From Bdellovibrio bacteriovorus (GTDB taxonomy: Bacteria > Bdellovibrionota > Bdellovibrionia > Bdellovibrionales > Bdellovibrionaceae): DNA of 64,000 nucleotides. The stretch lies in the NCBI RefSeq assembly GCF_001592745.1, contig NZ_LUKD01000005.1, positions 124,001 to 188,000 on the forward strand. The letters run 5' to 3'. The translations under genes and the position numbers were made by a program. This document shows positions 17,370 to 26,634 of the stretch, piece by piece (position 1 is the stretch's first letter; every line of letters begins with the position of its first letter). The notes below the pieces were generated by a model that saw nothing but the letters and a program-made list of their open reading frames with translations, had not been told where the DNA came from and ran no database searches.

Positions 17370-20159
17370 GTGAAACGACTAAAAAGAGTTTTTGTCTTAT
17401 CTCATGAGTGGAACGTGTTTCTCGTTCTCCTTATAATTATATCTGTCAGCTTGCTCAGCTGGTGGACCGTGAAAGTGCATTTGGAAAAAGAATGGAATGC
17501 ACGTCTTGAATCTGAAATCGGAAAAGTCAGTTCGACCATTCATCGAGAGTTTTCAGCCTATGGTCAGGCCTTGTTAGATACGCGCGCATTTATTCAGTCA
17601 AGTGGAGTCCCAACGGGGAAGCAGTACCAAGATTATATAGAATCGACAGAACTGTTAAAGCGCTCTCCAGGACTTCAAGGTATTGGTTTTGCGCAAAAAA
17701 TAGATAGATCTGAGATCCCTGAGCTTGAACGCAGGATGCGTGAACAGGGAGTTAAAGATTTTAAATTTTGGCCAGATTCTGAGCGCTCTCTTTATACATC
17801 GGTCGTAATGATTGAACCTGATGATTGGAGAAATAAGAAAGCTTTAGGGTTTGATCCGTATTCGGATCTTACACGGCGCTCGGCGATGGATAAGGCGTTA
17901 TTATCCAATGCTCTAGCAATGTCGGACCCTGTCGTTCTGCTTTCTGATGAAAGCGAAGGTCAAAAGGTCCTCCAAGGAGTCCTAGTTTATCTTCCTGTTT
18001 CAAAAGTTTTAGATGCGACAGGAGAAGCTGAACCAAAAAATTCATTATTGGGTTTTGCCTATTCGGTGATTCGCATCAATCGCTTTTTTAATGGGGCTTT
18101 CGGGACGCCTCAATTTTACGAAGAAAAAGTGAACTACAAAATCGAGATCTATGACCGTAAACTGGGGCGAACTTTGCCGCTTTACGAGCGCTTCCCCGCC
18201 AAGGAAGAAGATCGGGTGGTCTCAGATATTTCCGTAGATCGTGAAATTCAGGTTCTTGATAAAGTGTGGAAATTGCATTTTGAACCGTTGCCTCATTTCT
18301 TTAATTGGTATGAGCGTTATGTGCCGATCCTTTTTGCCTTCGTCACGCTGATTATGTTGTCGGTCATTTTTCTAGCATTATGGTCGACACAACAATTTTT
18401 GAAGTTTAGCGAAAAACATCAGGATTCCCTGGCGCTCATCTCCAAAAGTAAATCCGAGGAGTTGGCGTTATTCCGTCGTTTGAACGCTATAATTGCAGAT
18501 ATTTCTTCATCCATCGAAGGCAGTGACCTTTTTGAAAAATTCTGTCACCATTTGGAAGATGTTTTTCAAATTGAAGACTGTGTGGTCTTTGTTCGCGAAA
18601 ATCGCGGACCTTATGAAAAACGTTTTCAGAAAGTCATCGACAGCTTTCCAGAGTTCTTGGATTTATCTGCCGAATTTGACAGCTTCTTAAAAGAGGGTGT
18701 CTTTGCCTTGGCTTCTAACACAGAGTCTTCGCGCAAGGTGATTTCGTTTTTTAGTTCCGAGATGCAAGAGCGACTGCGTGAAAGTCCTTACTTCATGATG
18801 CGCTCGGTTTTGCATGAATCAGGTAAAAGTAATTCGATCTTGATTATCGTGAAGGGGCCTAAAACCTTGGTGGATTCGAAGGTTTTAGAATACGCCTTAG
18901 CAAGCATCGTGGGGCAATTTGCGATGTCCTACGATAAAGCGATTTTATTAAGAAAAGCAGAAGACGCGAACTTTATGAAGAGTTCCTTCTTGGCAAACAT
19001 GAGTCACGAAATCCGCACCCCTCTGGGGGTGATCGTTGGTTACTCTGAAATTTTGGCTGATGATGAGCTCGACGGGGAAGAAAAAAAGCAGATTGTAAAA
19101 AGTGTGAAGCGCAACGGTAAAGAGCTCGCTCGTCTTATTGATGATATTTTAGATATCTCAAAGGTCGAAGCTGGAAAACTGCAGTTTGAAATGGCACAAG
19201 TGAACCTGGAAAGCCTGATTCATGAAGTGAAGTCCGTGATGGAAGTTCGCGCCTCTGACAAAAAAATTCAGTTCAACGTGGCGAAGCTTTCGAATGTTCC
19301 GACCTATCTCTTCACGGATGATATTCGTTTAAAACAAATTCTGGTGAATGTTGTGGGCAATGCCATAAAGTTCACGGAAAACGGAAGCGTAAAACTTCTT
19401 TATAAGACCTATGTGAACGAGATGCAGGAAGAATTCCTCGAGTTCCAGATTCAGGATAGCGGTATTGGTATCAGTGAAAGAAACAGAGAAAATCTTTTTA
19501 AGCCTTTCTCGCAAGGCGATGTTTCTACGACCCGTAAGTATGGCGGCACTGGTTTGGGTTTGGCCTTGTCGCGCCGTTTGGCAGAGCTTTTGGGTGGCGA
19601 GCTTTTTCTTTTGGCTTCGTCCGTGGGTAAGGGATCTACTTTTTGCCTTCGCGTCCCTCTGCGAGGGGTGAATAAGGAATTCCTGAACCTGCGTCAAACA
19701 CCAGTTAAGAAAGACTTCGAAGAAGTTGAGCAGGGACCCGTGCGTGATATCGATTGGAATGGTCTTGATTTAAAAAATCTTTTGAAAGATGTGCGCATTT
19801 TGTTGGTGGAGGATTCTGAAGACAATCAAGAGATCTTTCAGCATTTTTTAAAGGCTGCGGGCGCTGATGTTGTTGTTGCGGACGACGGTGAAAAAGCCGT
19901 TGAAAGTGCCTTCAAAGTGGAGCCCGATATCGTACTTATGGATATCCAAATTCCGAAGATGGATGGTAAAGAAGCGACGAAGCGCATTCGTCAGCGTGGC
20001 TTTACGAAACCTGTGATTGCTTTGACTGCGCATGCACTCAACGAAGAAGTGCAAAGCTGCCTGGCCGCCGGGTGTAATGGTCAAATCACAAAACCGGTTT
20101 CGGGAGAGCTTTTGGTTCAAGAGGTGTATTTCTATTTGAATCATCGGGCGGAAGCATGA
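17370..20159 (+). CDS. CHASE-domain hybrid sensor histidine kinase
   Basis: 929 residues, GTG start at 17370 after AAGGA. Order: membrane helix (about 14-34), periplasmic CHASE sensor domain (about 60-295), membrane helix (about 313-335), cytoplasmic linker with a GAF-like segment (about 370-520), HisKA with phospho-acceptor His546 (MSHEIRTP), HATPase_c with DSGIGISERN and GGTGLGLALS, and a C-terminal receiver with Asp858 (VLMDIQIPKMDG). CHASE domains sense small extracellular ligands such as cytokinins or amino-acid-like molecules. Its stop overlaps the HPt gene (ATGA), so the phosphoryl group likely passes His546 to Asp858 to the HPt. Confidence 0.93.
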   Translation: MKRLKRVFVLSHEWNVFLVLLIIISVSLLSWWTVKVHLEKEWNARLESEIGKVSSTIHREFSAYGQALLDTRAFIQSSGVPTGKQYQDYIESTELLKRSPGLQGIGFAQKIDRSEIPELERRMREQGVKDFKFWPDSERSLYTSVVMIEPDDWRNKKALGFDPYSDLTRRSAMDKALLSNALAMSDPVVLLSDESEGQKVLQGVLVYLPVSKVLDATGEAEPKNSLLGFAYSVIRINRFFNGAFGTPQFYEEKVNYKIEIYDRKLGRTLPLYERFPAKEEDRVVSDISVDREIQVLDKVWKLHFEPLPHFFNWYERYVPILFAFVTLIMLSVIFLALWSTQQFLKFSEKHQDSLALISKSKSEELALFRRLNAIIADISSSIEGSDLFEKFCHHLEDVFQIEDCVVFVRENRGPYEKRFQKVIDSFPEFLDLSAEFDSFLKEGVFALASNTESSRKVISFFSSEMQERLRESPYFMMRSVLHESGKSNSILIIVKGPKTLVDSKVLEYALASIVGQFAMSYDKAILLRKAEDANFMKSSFLANMSHEIRTPLGVIVGYSEILADDELDGEEKKQIVKSVKRNGKELARLIDDILDISKVEAGKLQFEMAQVNLESLIHEVKSVMEVRASDKKIQFNVAKLSNVPTYLFTDDIRLKQILVNVVGNAIKFTENGSVKLLYKTYVNEMQEEFLEFQIQDSGIGISERNRENLFKPFSQGDVSTTRKYGGTGLGLALSRRLAELLGGELFLLASSVGKGSTFCLRVPLRGVNKEFLNLRQTPVKKDFEEVEQGPVRDIDWNGLDLKNLLKDVRILLVEDSEDNQEIFQHFLKAAGADVVVADDGEKAVESAFKVEPDIVLMDIQIPKMDGKEATKRIRQRGFTKPVIALTAHALNEEVQSCLAAGCNGQITKPVSGELLVQEVYFYLNHRAEA

Positions 20160-20449
20160 GTGGAATGACTGTGCCTTTGGATGCTAAGCAGAAATATCTT
20201 TCGCGCAGGCTAGCGGAGCTTGCAAAAATTCAAGAGATGGCCCACGCGCCCGATTGGGAGTTCGTAATAAAAGTGGGTCACCAAATAAAAGGAAACGCGA
20301 AAACTTTTGAGTTTCCTTCTCTAAGTCATTTGGGAGCTCGTTTGGAAGAGGCGGGAAATGTCAAAGACCCGCACTTACTAAAAGATGTGTGTGATGAGTT
20401 GCAGGCGAATCTCGAATCACTTAATCAAAACCTTACGTCGTCCGTCTAA
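20156..20449 (+). CDS. HPt (histidine phosphotransfer) protein
   Basis: 97 residues, all-helical. His42 in VGHQIKGNAKTFEF fits the HPt signature H-x-L-K-G-x(3)-x-F, with G46 and F52-like neighbours following it. It starts within the stop of the upstream CHASE hybrid kinase (ATGA), so it is the obvious partner for that kinase's receiver. Its C-terminal 17 bases overlap the convergent GlsB-like gene. A downstream response regulator at 20972 may be the next step. Confidence 0.85.
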   Translation: MSGMTVPLDAKQKYLSRRLAELAKIQEMAHAPDWEFVIKVGHQIKGNAKTFEFPSLSHLGARLEEAGNVKDPHLLKDVCDELQANLESLNQNLTSSV

Positions 20450-20678
20450 CTAAAATCCGATATAGAAAAAGAATGAACATCGCGCCGAGGATGGCAGCAA
20501 TGAATCCGACAGGTTCGTAGTCGCGATAATATCCTGCGGATGTTCCCAGGATGTGGGCGACAGTTCCCCCGGCAATGCCCAATAAACAAGTGATGATCCA
20601 GCCACCGGGATCCTTTCCAGGCATCAGTATCTTTGCGGCAATACCTACAGCAAAACCCAGAATGATGGATGAAAGCAT
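20433..20678 (-). CDS. GlsB/YeaQ/YmgE family small membrane protein
   Basis: 81 residues from the ATG at 20678 (AGGAG 8 nt upstream); a longer form from 20726 is unsupported. Three hydrophobic segments with the family's GFAVGIAAKILMPGKDPGG and LLGIAGGTVAHILG. Family length is about 80-85. Members are general-stress inner-membrane proteins of unknown mechanism (E. coli YeaQ, GlsB in Gram-positives). A very GC-rich hairpin sits 30 nt upstream of the start. The 3' end overlaps the convergent HPt gene by 17 nt. Confidence 0.9.
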   Translation of the reverse strand: MLSSIILGFAVGIAAKILMPGKDPGGWIITCLLGIAGGTVAHILGTSAGYYRDYEPVGFIAAILGAMFILFLYRILVRRTT

Positions 20679-20707
20679 ACAGTTCTCCTTTCTCCTGAAA
20701 TTAGGAA

Positions 20708-20738
20708 GGCCCCCCTCACATGGCAAGGCAGGGGGGCC
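20708..20738. promoter_or_regulatory. GC-rich hairpin in the leader of the GlsB-like gene
   Basis: GGCCCCCC (20708-20715) pairs perfectly with GGGGGGCC (20731-20738) around a 15-nt loop. It is about 30 nt upstream of the start on the minus strand and has no T tail, so it is more likely a leader or RNA-stability structure than a terminator. Confidence 0.5.
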
Positions 20739-20971
20739 GCTTATCGTTGCTGCTCGTGGACTGCCAGCAACGAACTATATATGTCTAAAAGTGCCCGGGA
20801 CAATGTCCCCGACGCATATTTGTTATGCAAACGCGGTTCCTTACAGAAAATCAATGAAGTCTAATATATAGGATATAAAAGAGTATAAACGTCTTAATGT
20901 GGCAAAACGCCATAAAAATATTGCGGAGATATGCCCCGGTTTGGTAAGAATAACCTATTCAGGAGGCAGTC

Positions 20972-22369
20972 ATGGACAAGCATAAAACAATTCTTCTGAT
21001 CGAAGACGACCTAGATTTAGCAGAATTGGCCACGGCTTATTTTCGCCAAAAAAACATCACGGTGATTCACGAAGAAAACCCTCTCTCCGCGCTTCAACAG
21101 GTGGTAGCTCAAAAGATCACTCCTGATGCCATCATCACGGATTTAAATTTACCCACGATCAACGGGATGGAGTTCATCAAACGTTTGCGCGCAGAAGGAG
21201 TGCAAACTCCCATTATCCTCATCACCGTATCAAACGATGTGGACGTGGCGGTGGAGGCCATTGAAGCGGGTGCTTACGATTTTGTCGTGAAGCCATTGCA
21301 TTTTCCGCAACTATTGATTTCGGCTCAGCGGGCATTTAAGTTCAACATTCTCAGTGCAGAAAATAAAACTTTGAAAGAAACTTTGGATATTAGTAAGGGG
21401 CTTCATCCAGAAGGTATCATCGGGAAAAGCGAAAGCATTCATCGAATCATGGATCTTGCACGCCGAGTTTCGAAAAGTTCTTCGACGGTATCTATCACAG
21501 GTGAAAGTGGTACGGGGAAAGAAGTTTTCGCCAAAGCGATTCATCGCTGGAGTCCTCGTAACAAAAAGCCTTTCGTGGCCATCAACTGCTCGGCAATTCC
21601 GGAAAACCTTTTAGAGTCAGAACTTTTCGGTCATGCCAAAGGTGCCTTCACCGGAGCGGTCGATAAAAAAACCGGACTTTTTGAAGAAGCTGACGGAGGC
21701 ACCTTGTTCCTTGATGAAATCGGGGACTTAAATCTCACTTTACAAGCGAAGCTATTGCGTGTGCTTCAAGAAAAAGAAATCAAAAGAGTCGGCGAAAACC
21801 AAGCTCGTCCTGTCGATGTGCGCGTGATTGCCGCGACTCACAAAGATTTGCGCCTAGAAGTTCAAGAAAAGCGCTTCCGCGAAGACTTATTCTTCCGTCT
21901 AAATGTAATTCCCATCAAAATTCCACCTCTACGTGAAAGAAGAGAAGATATCATTCCTTTAGCTGAGCATTTCTTAAAGAAGTTCAACACTTTGAACGGC
22001 ACACAAATCGTGGGCTTTAAAAAGAATGCCAAAGAGTTTTTGCTGACTCATCCGTGGCGCGGGAATGTGCGCGAATTAGAAAACACGATTGAGCGCGCCG
22101 TGGTCTTGGCAACAGGCCCTGAAATCGACGTAAGTGCTTTGACGTTGTTTGACGAGGGGACAGGAAGCTCGGCCATCGTTGATGACGACAAAAAGAATGC
22201 TTTTATCTTCCGCTTTGGTGAAGAAGTTTCCTCATTGCATGAGCTTGAAAAGAAGTACGTGCAGTTCGTTTATGAAAGACACAATCGTGCAAAAGAAATG
22301 ACGGCGAAGGCCTTGGGTATCGATCGGAAAACTCTGTATCGCAAATTGCAAGAAATCGAAACGACTTAA
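20972..22369 (+). CDS. Sigma-54-dependent NtrC-type response regulator
   Basis: 465 residues: receiver domain (about 1-125, phospho-acceptor Asp57 in ITDLNLP), AAA+ domain with Walker A GESGTGKE from residue 177, the sigma-54-contacting GAFTGA at 224-229 and FLDEIGDL, then a Fis-type helix-turn-helix at the C-terminus (AKALGIDRKTLYRKL). This architecture opens sigma-54 RNA polymerase promoters upon phosphorylation. The ATG at 20972 follows AGGAGG. The nearby CHASE kinase and HPt are likely input partners, inferred from position. A hairpin without a T run follows the gene. Confidence 0.94.
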   Translation: MDKHKTILLIEDDLDLAELATAYFRQKNITVIHEENPLSALQQVVAQKITPDAIITDLNLPTINGMEFIKRLRAEGVQTPIILITVSNDVDVAVEAIEAGAYDFVVKPLHFPQLLISAQRAFKFNILSAENKTLKETLDISKGLHPEGIIGKSESIHRIMDLARRVSKSSSTVSITGESGTGKEVFAKAIHRWSPRNKKPFVAINCSAIPENLLESELFGHAKGAFTGAVDKKTGLFEEADGGTLFLDEIGDLNLTLQAKLLRVLQEKEIKRVGENQARPVDVRVIAATHKDLRLEVQEKRFREDLFFRLNVIPIKIPPLRERREDIIPLAEHFLKKFNTLNGTQIVGFKKNAKEFLLTHPWRGNVRELENTIERAVVLATGPEIDVSALTLFDEGTGSSAIVDDDKKNAFIFRFGEEVSSLHELEKKYVQFVYERHNRAKEMTAKALGIDRKTLYRKLQEIETT

Positions 22370-22377
22370 TCATGAAT

Positions 22378-22406
22378 CAGAATTCCCCTTCGCGAGGGGA
22401 ATTCTG
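22378..22406. terminator. Perfect hairpin after the sigma-54 regulator (no T run)
   Basis: CAGAATTCCCC and GGGGAATTCTG form an 11-bp perfect stem around TTCGCGA. The stem has a terminator shape but no T tail follows, so termination is uncertain; it may protect the mRNA end. Confidence 0.5.
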
Positions 22407-22498
22407 CCTCGCGAAGTCTCTCTAGCTGGCTTTTATCCATTCTTAAACTGGTTCACACATTGCAAACTCATCCTTCGTGCTAACAAGGAGAGTAAAGC

Positions 22499-23047
22499 AT
22501 GATGTCAATTGTTCGCTTCCTTTTACCGATTTTGCTGCCGATCACACTTGTCGCTTTGTTTGTGGAGGCGCAACAGCCGGACACCGAAATGGCCACGGCG
22601 AAAATGGTGGGAGCGTCGAATGTCGCACCGGTGTTCTTTGATCCGGGTGCGAAAGTTTTAACTGCAACCGAAAAAGCCGAGATGCAAGCTTTTGTAACGA
22701 CAATCAGAGAAACCCAAGAGATCAAGTCGATCAAAGTTCTTGCCTGGGGGGATCGTGAGTACCCAGATAAGAAAGAAAAAAAGGCTTCACCAAAACAAAT
22801 TGAATTGGCCAAAGCCCGTGCTGAAGCTATCAAAAAATATCTTCAAGAAGACCTGAAGGTTCCTTCCGTGGATATCCACAACATGGCCGAGCGTCCATCA
22901 AAATTAAGCGAGTTTTTCAAAACCGATGACTATGAAGTGAAGTCGTCCGCTGAAGCGACAGGAGCCGCGCCTACACAGAATAAGCGCGGCTTTTTCGAAG
23001 AAATGGGCCGTTCGACGACGGCCCTGATGTTAGTTGTTGTAGAATAG
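22499..23047 (+). CDS. OmpA-like exported protein
   Basis: 182 residues. An N-terminal signal sequence (about 1-24, LLPILLPITLVALFVEA) directs export. The core has an OmpA-like peptidoglycan-associated pattern: a beta strand with FFDPGAKVLTATEKAEMQAFV, then IKVLAWGDREY and ASPKQIELAKARAEAIKKYL, the usual helix after the conserved strand. No C-terminal anchor beyond residue 180. The ATG at 22499 (or 22502) follows AAGGAGAG. Likely role: periplasmic cell-wall contact. It ends 16 nt before the stop of the convergent lon gene. Confidence 0.75.
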   Translation: MMSIVRFLLPILLPITLVALFVEAQQPDTEMATAKMVGASNVAPVFFDPGAKVLTATEKAEMQAFVTTIRETQEIKSIKVLAWGDREYPDKKEKKASPKQIELAKARAEAIKKYLQEDLKVPSVDIHNMAERPSKLSEFFKTDDYEVKSSAEATGAAPTQNKRGFFEEMGRSTTALMLVVVE

Positions 23048-23063
23048 AATTCATCCTCGGCAC

Positions 23064-25439
23064 TCACCCTGCTGGCAGCAGGGGAGTTCCCGAAGGTTTG
23101 ATAGGAAACTTGTTCCAGCGTGGAAGATCCACTCCCAAAGCGACTTTCAAAACATCGTTCACGTCATCGACAAAGTGGAATTGAATACTGCGACGAATTT
23201 CTTCGGGGATTTCACGAAGATCTTTTTCGTTCTTAGTACACATGATGATCTCTCGCACGCCCGCACGGTGTGCTGCTATCACTTTCTCTTTAATACCACC
23301 CACAGGCATGACGCTTCCTCGTAATGAAATCTCGCCGGTCATGGCTAGCTTCGGATCGACGGGTTTATTCAATAACAAAGACGCTATCGAGGTCAGCATT
23401 GTGACGCCCGCAGAAGGTCCATCTTTGGGAATAGCACCCGCTGGCACATGGACGTGCACGTCTTTTTTACTGAAATCCATCAATGGGTCCATAAGAACCA
23501 ATCGTGACTTCAATAAACTCAGAGCGATCTTAGCCGATTCTTGCATGACCTCGCCTAATTGACCTGTTAATAGCAATTGCCCTGAACCCGGCATGGAGGC
23601 TGACTCGACAAAGAGGATGTCACCACCCACTGGGGTCCAAGCAAGACCGGTCACCACGCCAGGCGGTAAAAGACTTTCAATCATATCGGATGAGAATCTT
23701 TCAGCGCCCAAGATCTCTTCAAGATCTTTCACATTCACGGTCAAAGTTTTATCTGGTGATTTCACAAGCTTCAAACTCATGAACTTACAGATCGTCGCTA
23801 TTTTTCTTTGCAGATCTCGAACACCGGCCTCACGTGTGTAGTGAGTTAATAACTTCACCATGGCATCATCGGTGATCTTCAGTGATTCCTCACTTAAGCC
23901 GTGCTCGCGAAGTTGTTTTGGCCAAAGGTATTTAAGCGCAATCTGTTTTTTCTCGTCCAAAGTGTAACCCGTAAGATCAACGACTTCCATGCGATCTAAA
24001 AGAGGCAAAGGAATGCCTTCTAAAGAGTTGGCTGTCGCAATAAAGAACACTTTAGATAAGTCAAACGGCGTATCTAAATAGTGATCTTGGAAGGTGTTGT
24101 TTTGCTCTGGATCTAAAACTTCCAGCATAGCTGCCGCCGGGTCGCCGCCAAAGCCGCGAGTCAATTTATCGATCTCATCTAGAATGAAGACAGGATCGTT
24201 TTCGCCGGCTTTTTTAATTCCAGCAATAATTCGACCGGGCAGGGCGCCAATGTAAGTGCGACGATGACCGCGAATCTCCGCATCATCGCGAACGCCACCT
24301 AAGCTGACGCGAACGTATTTTTTGCCTAGAGCGCGAGCAATACTTTTTCCTAACGAAGTTTTACCTACTCCTGGAGGTCCAATGAACAGCAAGATCGAAC
24401 CTTGATGAGTTTTACGCAACTTCATCACGGCTAGATGTTGCAAGATGCGGTTTTTAATTTTCTCTAGACCATAATGGTCTTCATTCAGAATCTTTTCCGC
24501 CTCTTCCAGGTCAATTTCTTTTTCAGGAGAAGATTTGCTCCACGGCAGATCCAACATTAATTCCAAATGCGTGCGAATCATCTGGTGTTCAGGTGAAGCG
24601 GAATTGATCGTCTCAAGACGCTTCAACTGACTGCGTGCCAATTCCAGTGCCTCGGCGGTCATTCCGGCTTTTTCAATACGCTCTTTGAATTTAGCGTACA
24701 TATCTTCGCCTTCACCTTCGCCAAGCTCTTCACGGATCACGCGCATTTGCTCGCGCAAAATGGTTTCCTTTTGCGTTTGCTGGAAGTTTTCATTGAGCTT
24801 GTCGCGAATTCCGCGTTGAATTTTTAGGCGCTCTTTAAGTTCTTGCAGGCGATCTAAAAGTTTTAACGTTCGGTCGCGAAGGACATTGATTTGCAAAATT
24901 TCCTGTTTTTCCGCGATGGCGATATCGGCATACGCAGCACACATATTGGTGAGCGTGGCCAGATCTTCAATTTCGGTCAGCATGTCTTTCACTTGACGTG
25001 TGTTGCCGGGAAGAAGATCTAATAATTCATCACTTAAAAGACGAAGGCTGGATAGCAAAGCTTCTTCTGTTTTTTTATCCATCGTGCCAACGTCTTCAAC
25101 GCTTTCACTCTGCACTTCAAAAAAACCTTCCTGATCACGGCTTTGCACGACGCGAACTCGCTGATGCGCTTTCACGAAGATATTGTAGCTTCCATCTTCA
25201 TCCATACGGAAGGATTCCACCTTAGCAAGTGTTCCCACTTGATAAAGATCTTCCATTTTCTCCACGTTATCGTGGGGACTTTTTTGTGTTAGAAGGACTA
25301 CCCAGTGATTTTCACGAAGAGCTTTTTGCAGGGCAGATATGCTTTTTTCTCTACCTACTCGAAGCGGCATGCTGATGTCGGGAAACAACACAGAATTCTT
25401 CAATGGGATCACGGGGATAAAACCTGAGACGTAAGACAT
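23064..25439 (-). CDS. lon: ATP-dependent Lon protease
   Basis: 791 residues from the ATG at 25439, close to the standard 780-820; the 814-residue frame from 25508 adds an unlikely hydrophobic leader. Order: N-terminal substrate domain (about 1-200), AAA+ module with Walker A GPPGVGKTS from residue 354 and FILDEIDKL, and C-terminal protease domain with catalytic Ser676 (KDGPSAG) and the following catalytic Lys in GGIKEK. Lon degrades misfolded and regulatory proteins in the cytoplasm. Monocistronic as far as seen; the ribosome binding site is AGAGG. No heat-shock element is obvious in the 200 nt upstream. Confidence 0.97.
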   Translation of the reverse strand: MSYVSGFIPVIPLKNSVLFPDISMPLRVGREKSISALQKALRENHWVVLLTQKSPHDNVEKMEDLYQVGTLAKVESFRMDEDGSYNIFVKAHQRVRVVQSRDQEGFFEVQSESVEDVGTMDKKTEEALLSSLRLLSDELLDLLPGNTRQVKDMLTEIEDLATLTNMCAAYADIAIAEKQEILQINVLRDRTLKLLDRLQELKERLKIQRGIRDKLNENFQQTQKETILREQMRVIREELGEGEGEDMYAKFKERIEKAGMTAEALELARSQLKRLETINSASPEHQMIRTHLELMLDLPWSKSSPEKEIDLEEAEKILNEDHYGLEKIKNRILQHLAVMKLRKTHQGSILLFIGPPGVGKTSLGKSIARALGKKYVRVSLGGVRDDAEIRGHRRTYIGALPGRIIAGIKKAGENDPVFILDEIDKLTRGFGGDPAAAMLEVLDPEQNNTFQDHYLDTPFDLSKVFFIATANSLEGIPLPLLDRMEVVDLTGYTLDEKKQIALKYLWPKQLREHGLSEESLKITDDAMVKLLTHYTREAGVRDLQRKIATICKFMSLKLVKSPDKTLTVNVKDLEEILGAERFSSDMIESLLPPGVVTGLAWTPVGGDILFVESASMPGSGQLLLTGQLGEVMQESAKIALSLLKSRLVLMDPLMDFSKKDVHVHVPAGAIPKDGPSAGVTMLTSIASLLLNKPVDPKLAMTGEISLRGSVMPVGGIKEKVIAAHRAGVREIIMCTKNEKDLREIPEEIRRSIQFHFVDDVNDVLKVALGVDLPRWNKFPIKPSGTPLLPAG

Positions 25440-25645
25440 CGAGGACCTCTTTTCCAACCCCAAAAGGGTTAATTGTAACAAACATGAGCACGATATAAAT
25501 TTCGTCAAGTCGGAGGTCCCAATTTCTTACAGAAAACTGAGAACTCCGCAGTTTAGCCCAGGAATGTTCTCGACACTCTTAGTTTAACATTGTGCGGTTG
25601 GAATGAAGGGGCCTTTTGCTCACCCTGCAATAAAACAAAAGGTGC

Positions 25646-26533
25646 TTAAGATTTAAATCCGTCCACCAAGGCGATATCGCGAGTCAGTCCGGCAAAGGGC
25701 CCGCAGTAAACAGTCTCTTCAAGCCAGGCTGTCTCAGAGGCGACCTCGTCCTTGAAAATTATTTTGGACCAGAAACGATTTGTACTATCCCAGCTATAAC
25801 CTCGACCTTTGAGATGGTCTTTCGACTCAAAGGGAGCTGAACTCGCAATGACGTGGGTCATCGGTCGACGGGCGTTGCTCAGCAATTCAGCCAAATAAGG
25901 CTTATGGCTTTTTGAATCTGATAAGCTCAGCAGATAGAGTAAAGCATCAACATCATTGATCGCGCGATGGGAATCGGTAAAGAACCCGTGATAGATATTA
26001 AGCAGTTCCAGTTTTGAACTCGTAAAGCCTTTGTTGCTCCAATCAATTTGCTTTAACGAGCAGGCCCAAACTCTTTCGGCAGAAATTTTAGATTTGCGGT
26101 CAATGAACGGGCGATCAAAGCGTGCATTGTGTGCGACAATGACGGAAGCCTCTTCCAGAAGTGCATTCACTTGCGTCCAATCAATATTCTGCCCGGCCAC
26201 CATCTCGTCAGTGATGCCGGTGAGCTCGGTGATTTCTGGAGTGATGGGTTTTCCTGGATCTTGAAAGCTGGAATAGGATTTACCCAAAGTTAAAATCTCG
26301 CCGGAATTTCGATTGAACAAAAATTGACGCAAGCCAATTTCAATAATGCTATCTTCAGCCTGATTTAAACCCGTGGTTTCTACATCGAGGACGATGCCGA
26401 CGCGAACAACATCGCTATTATTTTTAGCCCATTCTGGAGTCGCATACAGGGGAGTTTGTGCTGGACAACCTTCAAGACGCTTAAGAGTGACAGTGTTTCC
26501 ATCCTCTGACTTACCAATCCAACGAAATGCCAC
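25646..26533 (-). CDS. DEDDh-type 3'-5' exonuclease (DnaQ-like)
   Basis: 295 residues with GTG start at 26533 after GAGGAG. Exonuclease motifs: Exo I DVETTGL (about residues 51-57), Exo II AHNARFDRPF (about 136-145), and Exo III HRAINDVDAL (about 190-199), giving the D-E-D-D-H set. The C-terminal 80 residues (SWDSTNRFWSKII and following) form an extra domain seen in stand-alone bacterial relatives. It resembles the proofreading subunit of DNA polymerase III, but the polymerase contact is not evident, so a repair or RNA-processing role is possible. Confidence 0.88.
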   Translation of the reverse strand: MAFRWIGKSEDGNTVTLKRLEGCPAQTPLYATPEWAKNNSDVVRVGIVLDVETTGLNQAEDSIIEIGLRQFLFNRNSGEILTLGKSYSSFQDPGKPITPEITELTGITDEMVAGQNIDWTQVNALLEEASVIVAHNARFDRPFIDRKSKISAERVWACSLKQIDWSNKGFTSSKLELLNIYHGFFTDSHRAINDVDALLYLLSLSDSKSHKPYLAELLSNARRPMTHVIASSAPFESKDHLKGRGYSWDSTNRFWSKIIFKDEVASETAWLEETVYCGPFAGLTRDIALVDGFKS

Positions 26534-26634
26534 GAAATTCTCCTCGAAATAGGGTTCTCAAAGTCTGGCACATTTTCCCAGGCTTCTCAATATTCATTGC
26601 CCAGAGCGAAAACAAAGTTTTATTCTCTTTCCGT

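Noticed and set aside
20727-20971. Sigma-54 promoter before the NtrC-type gene
   Set aside because: TGGCAAAACGCC looks similar, but the second element at the right spacing is missing.
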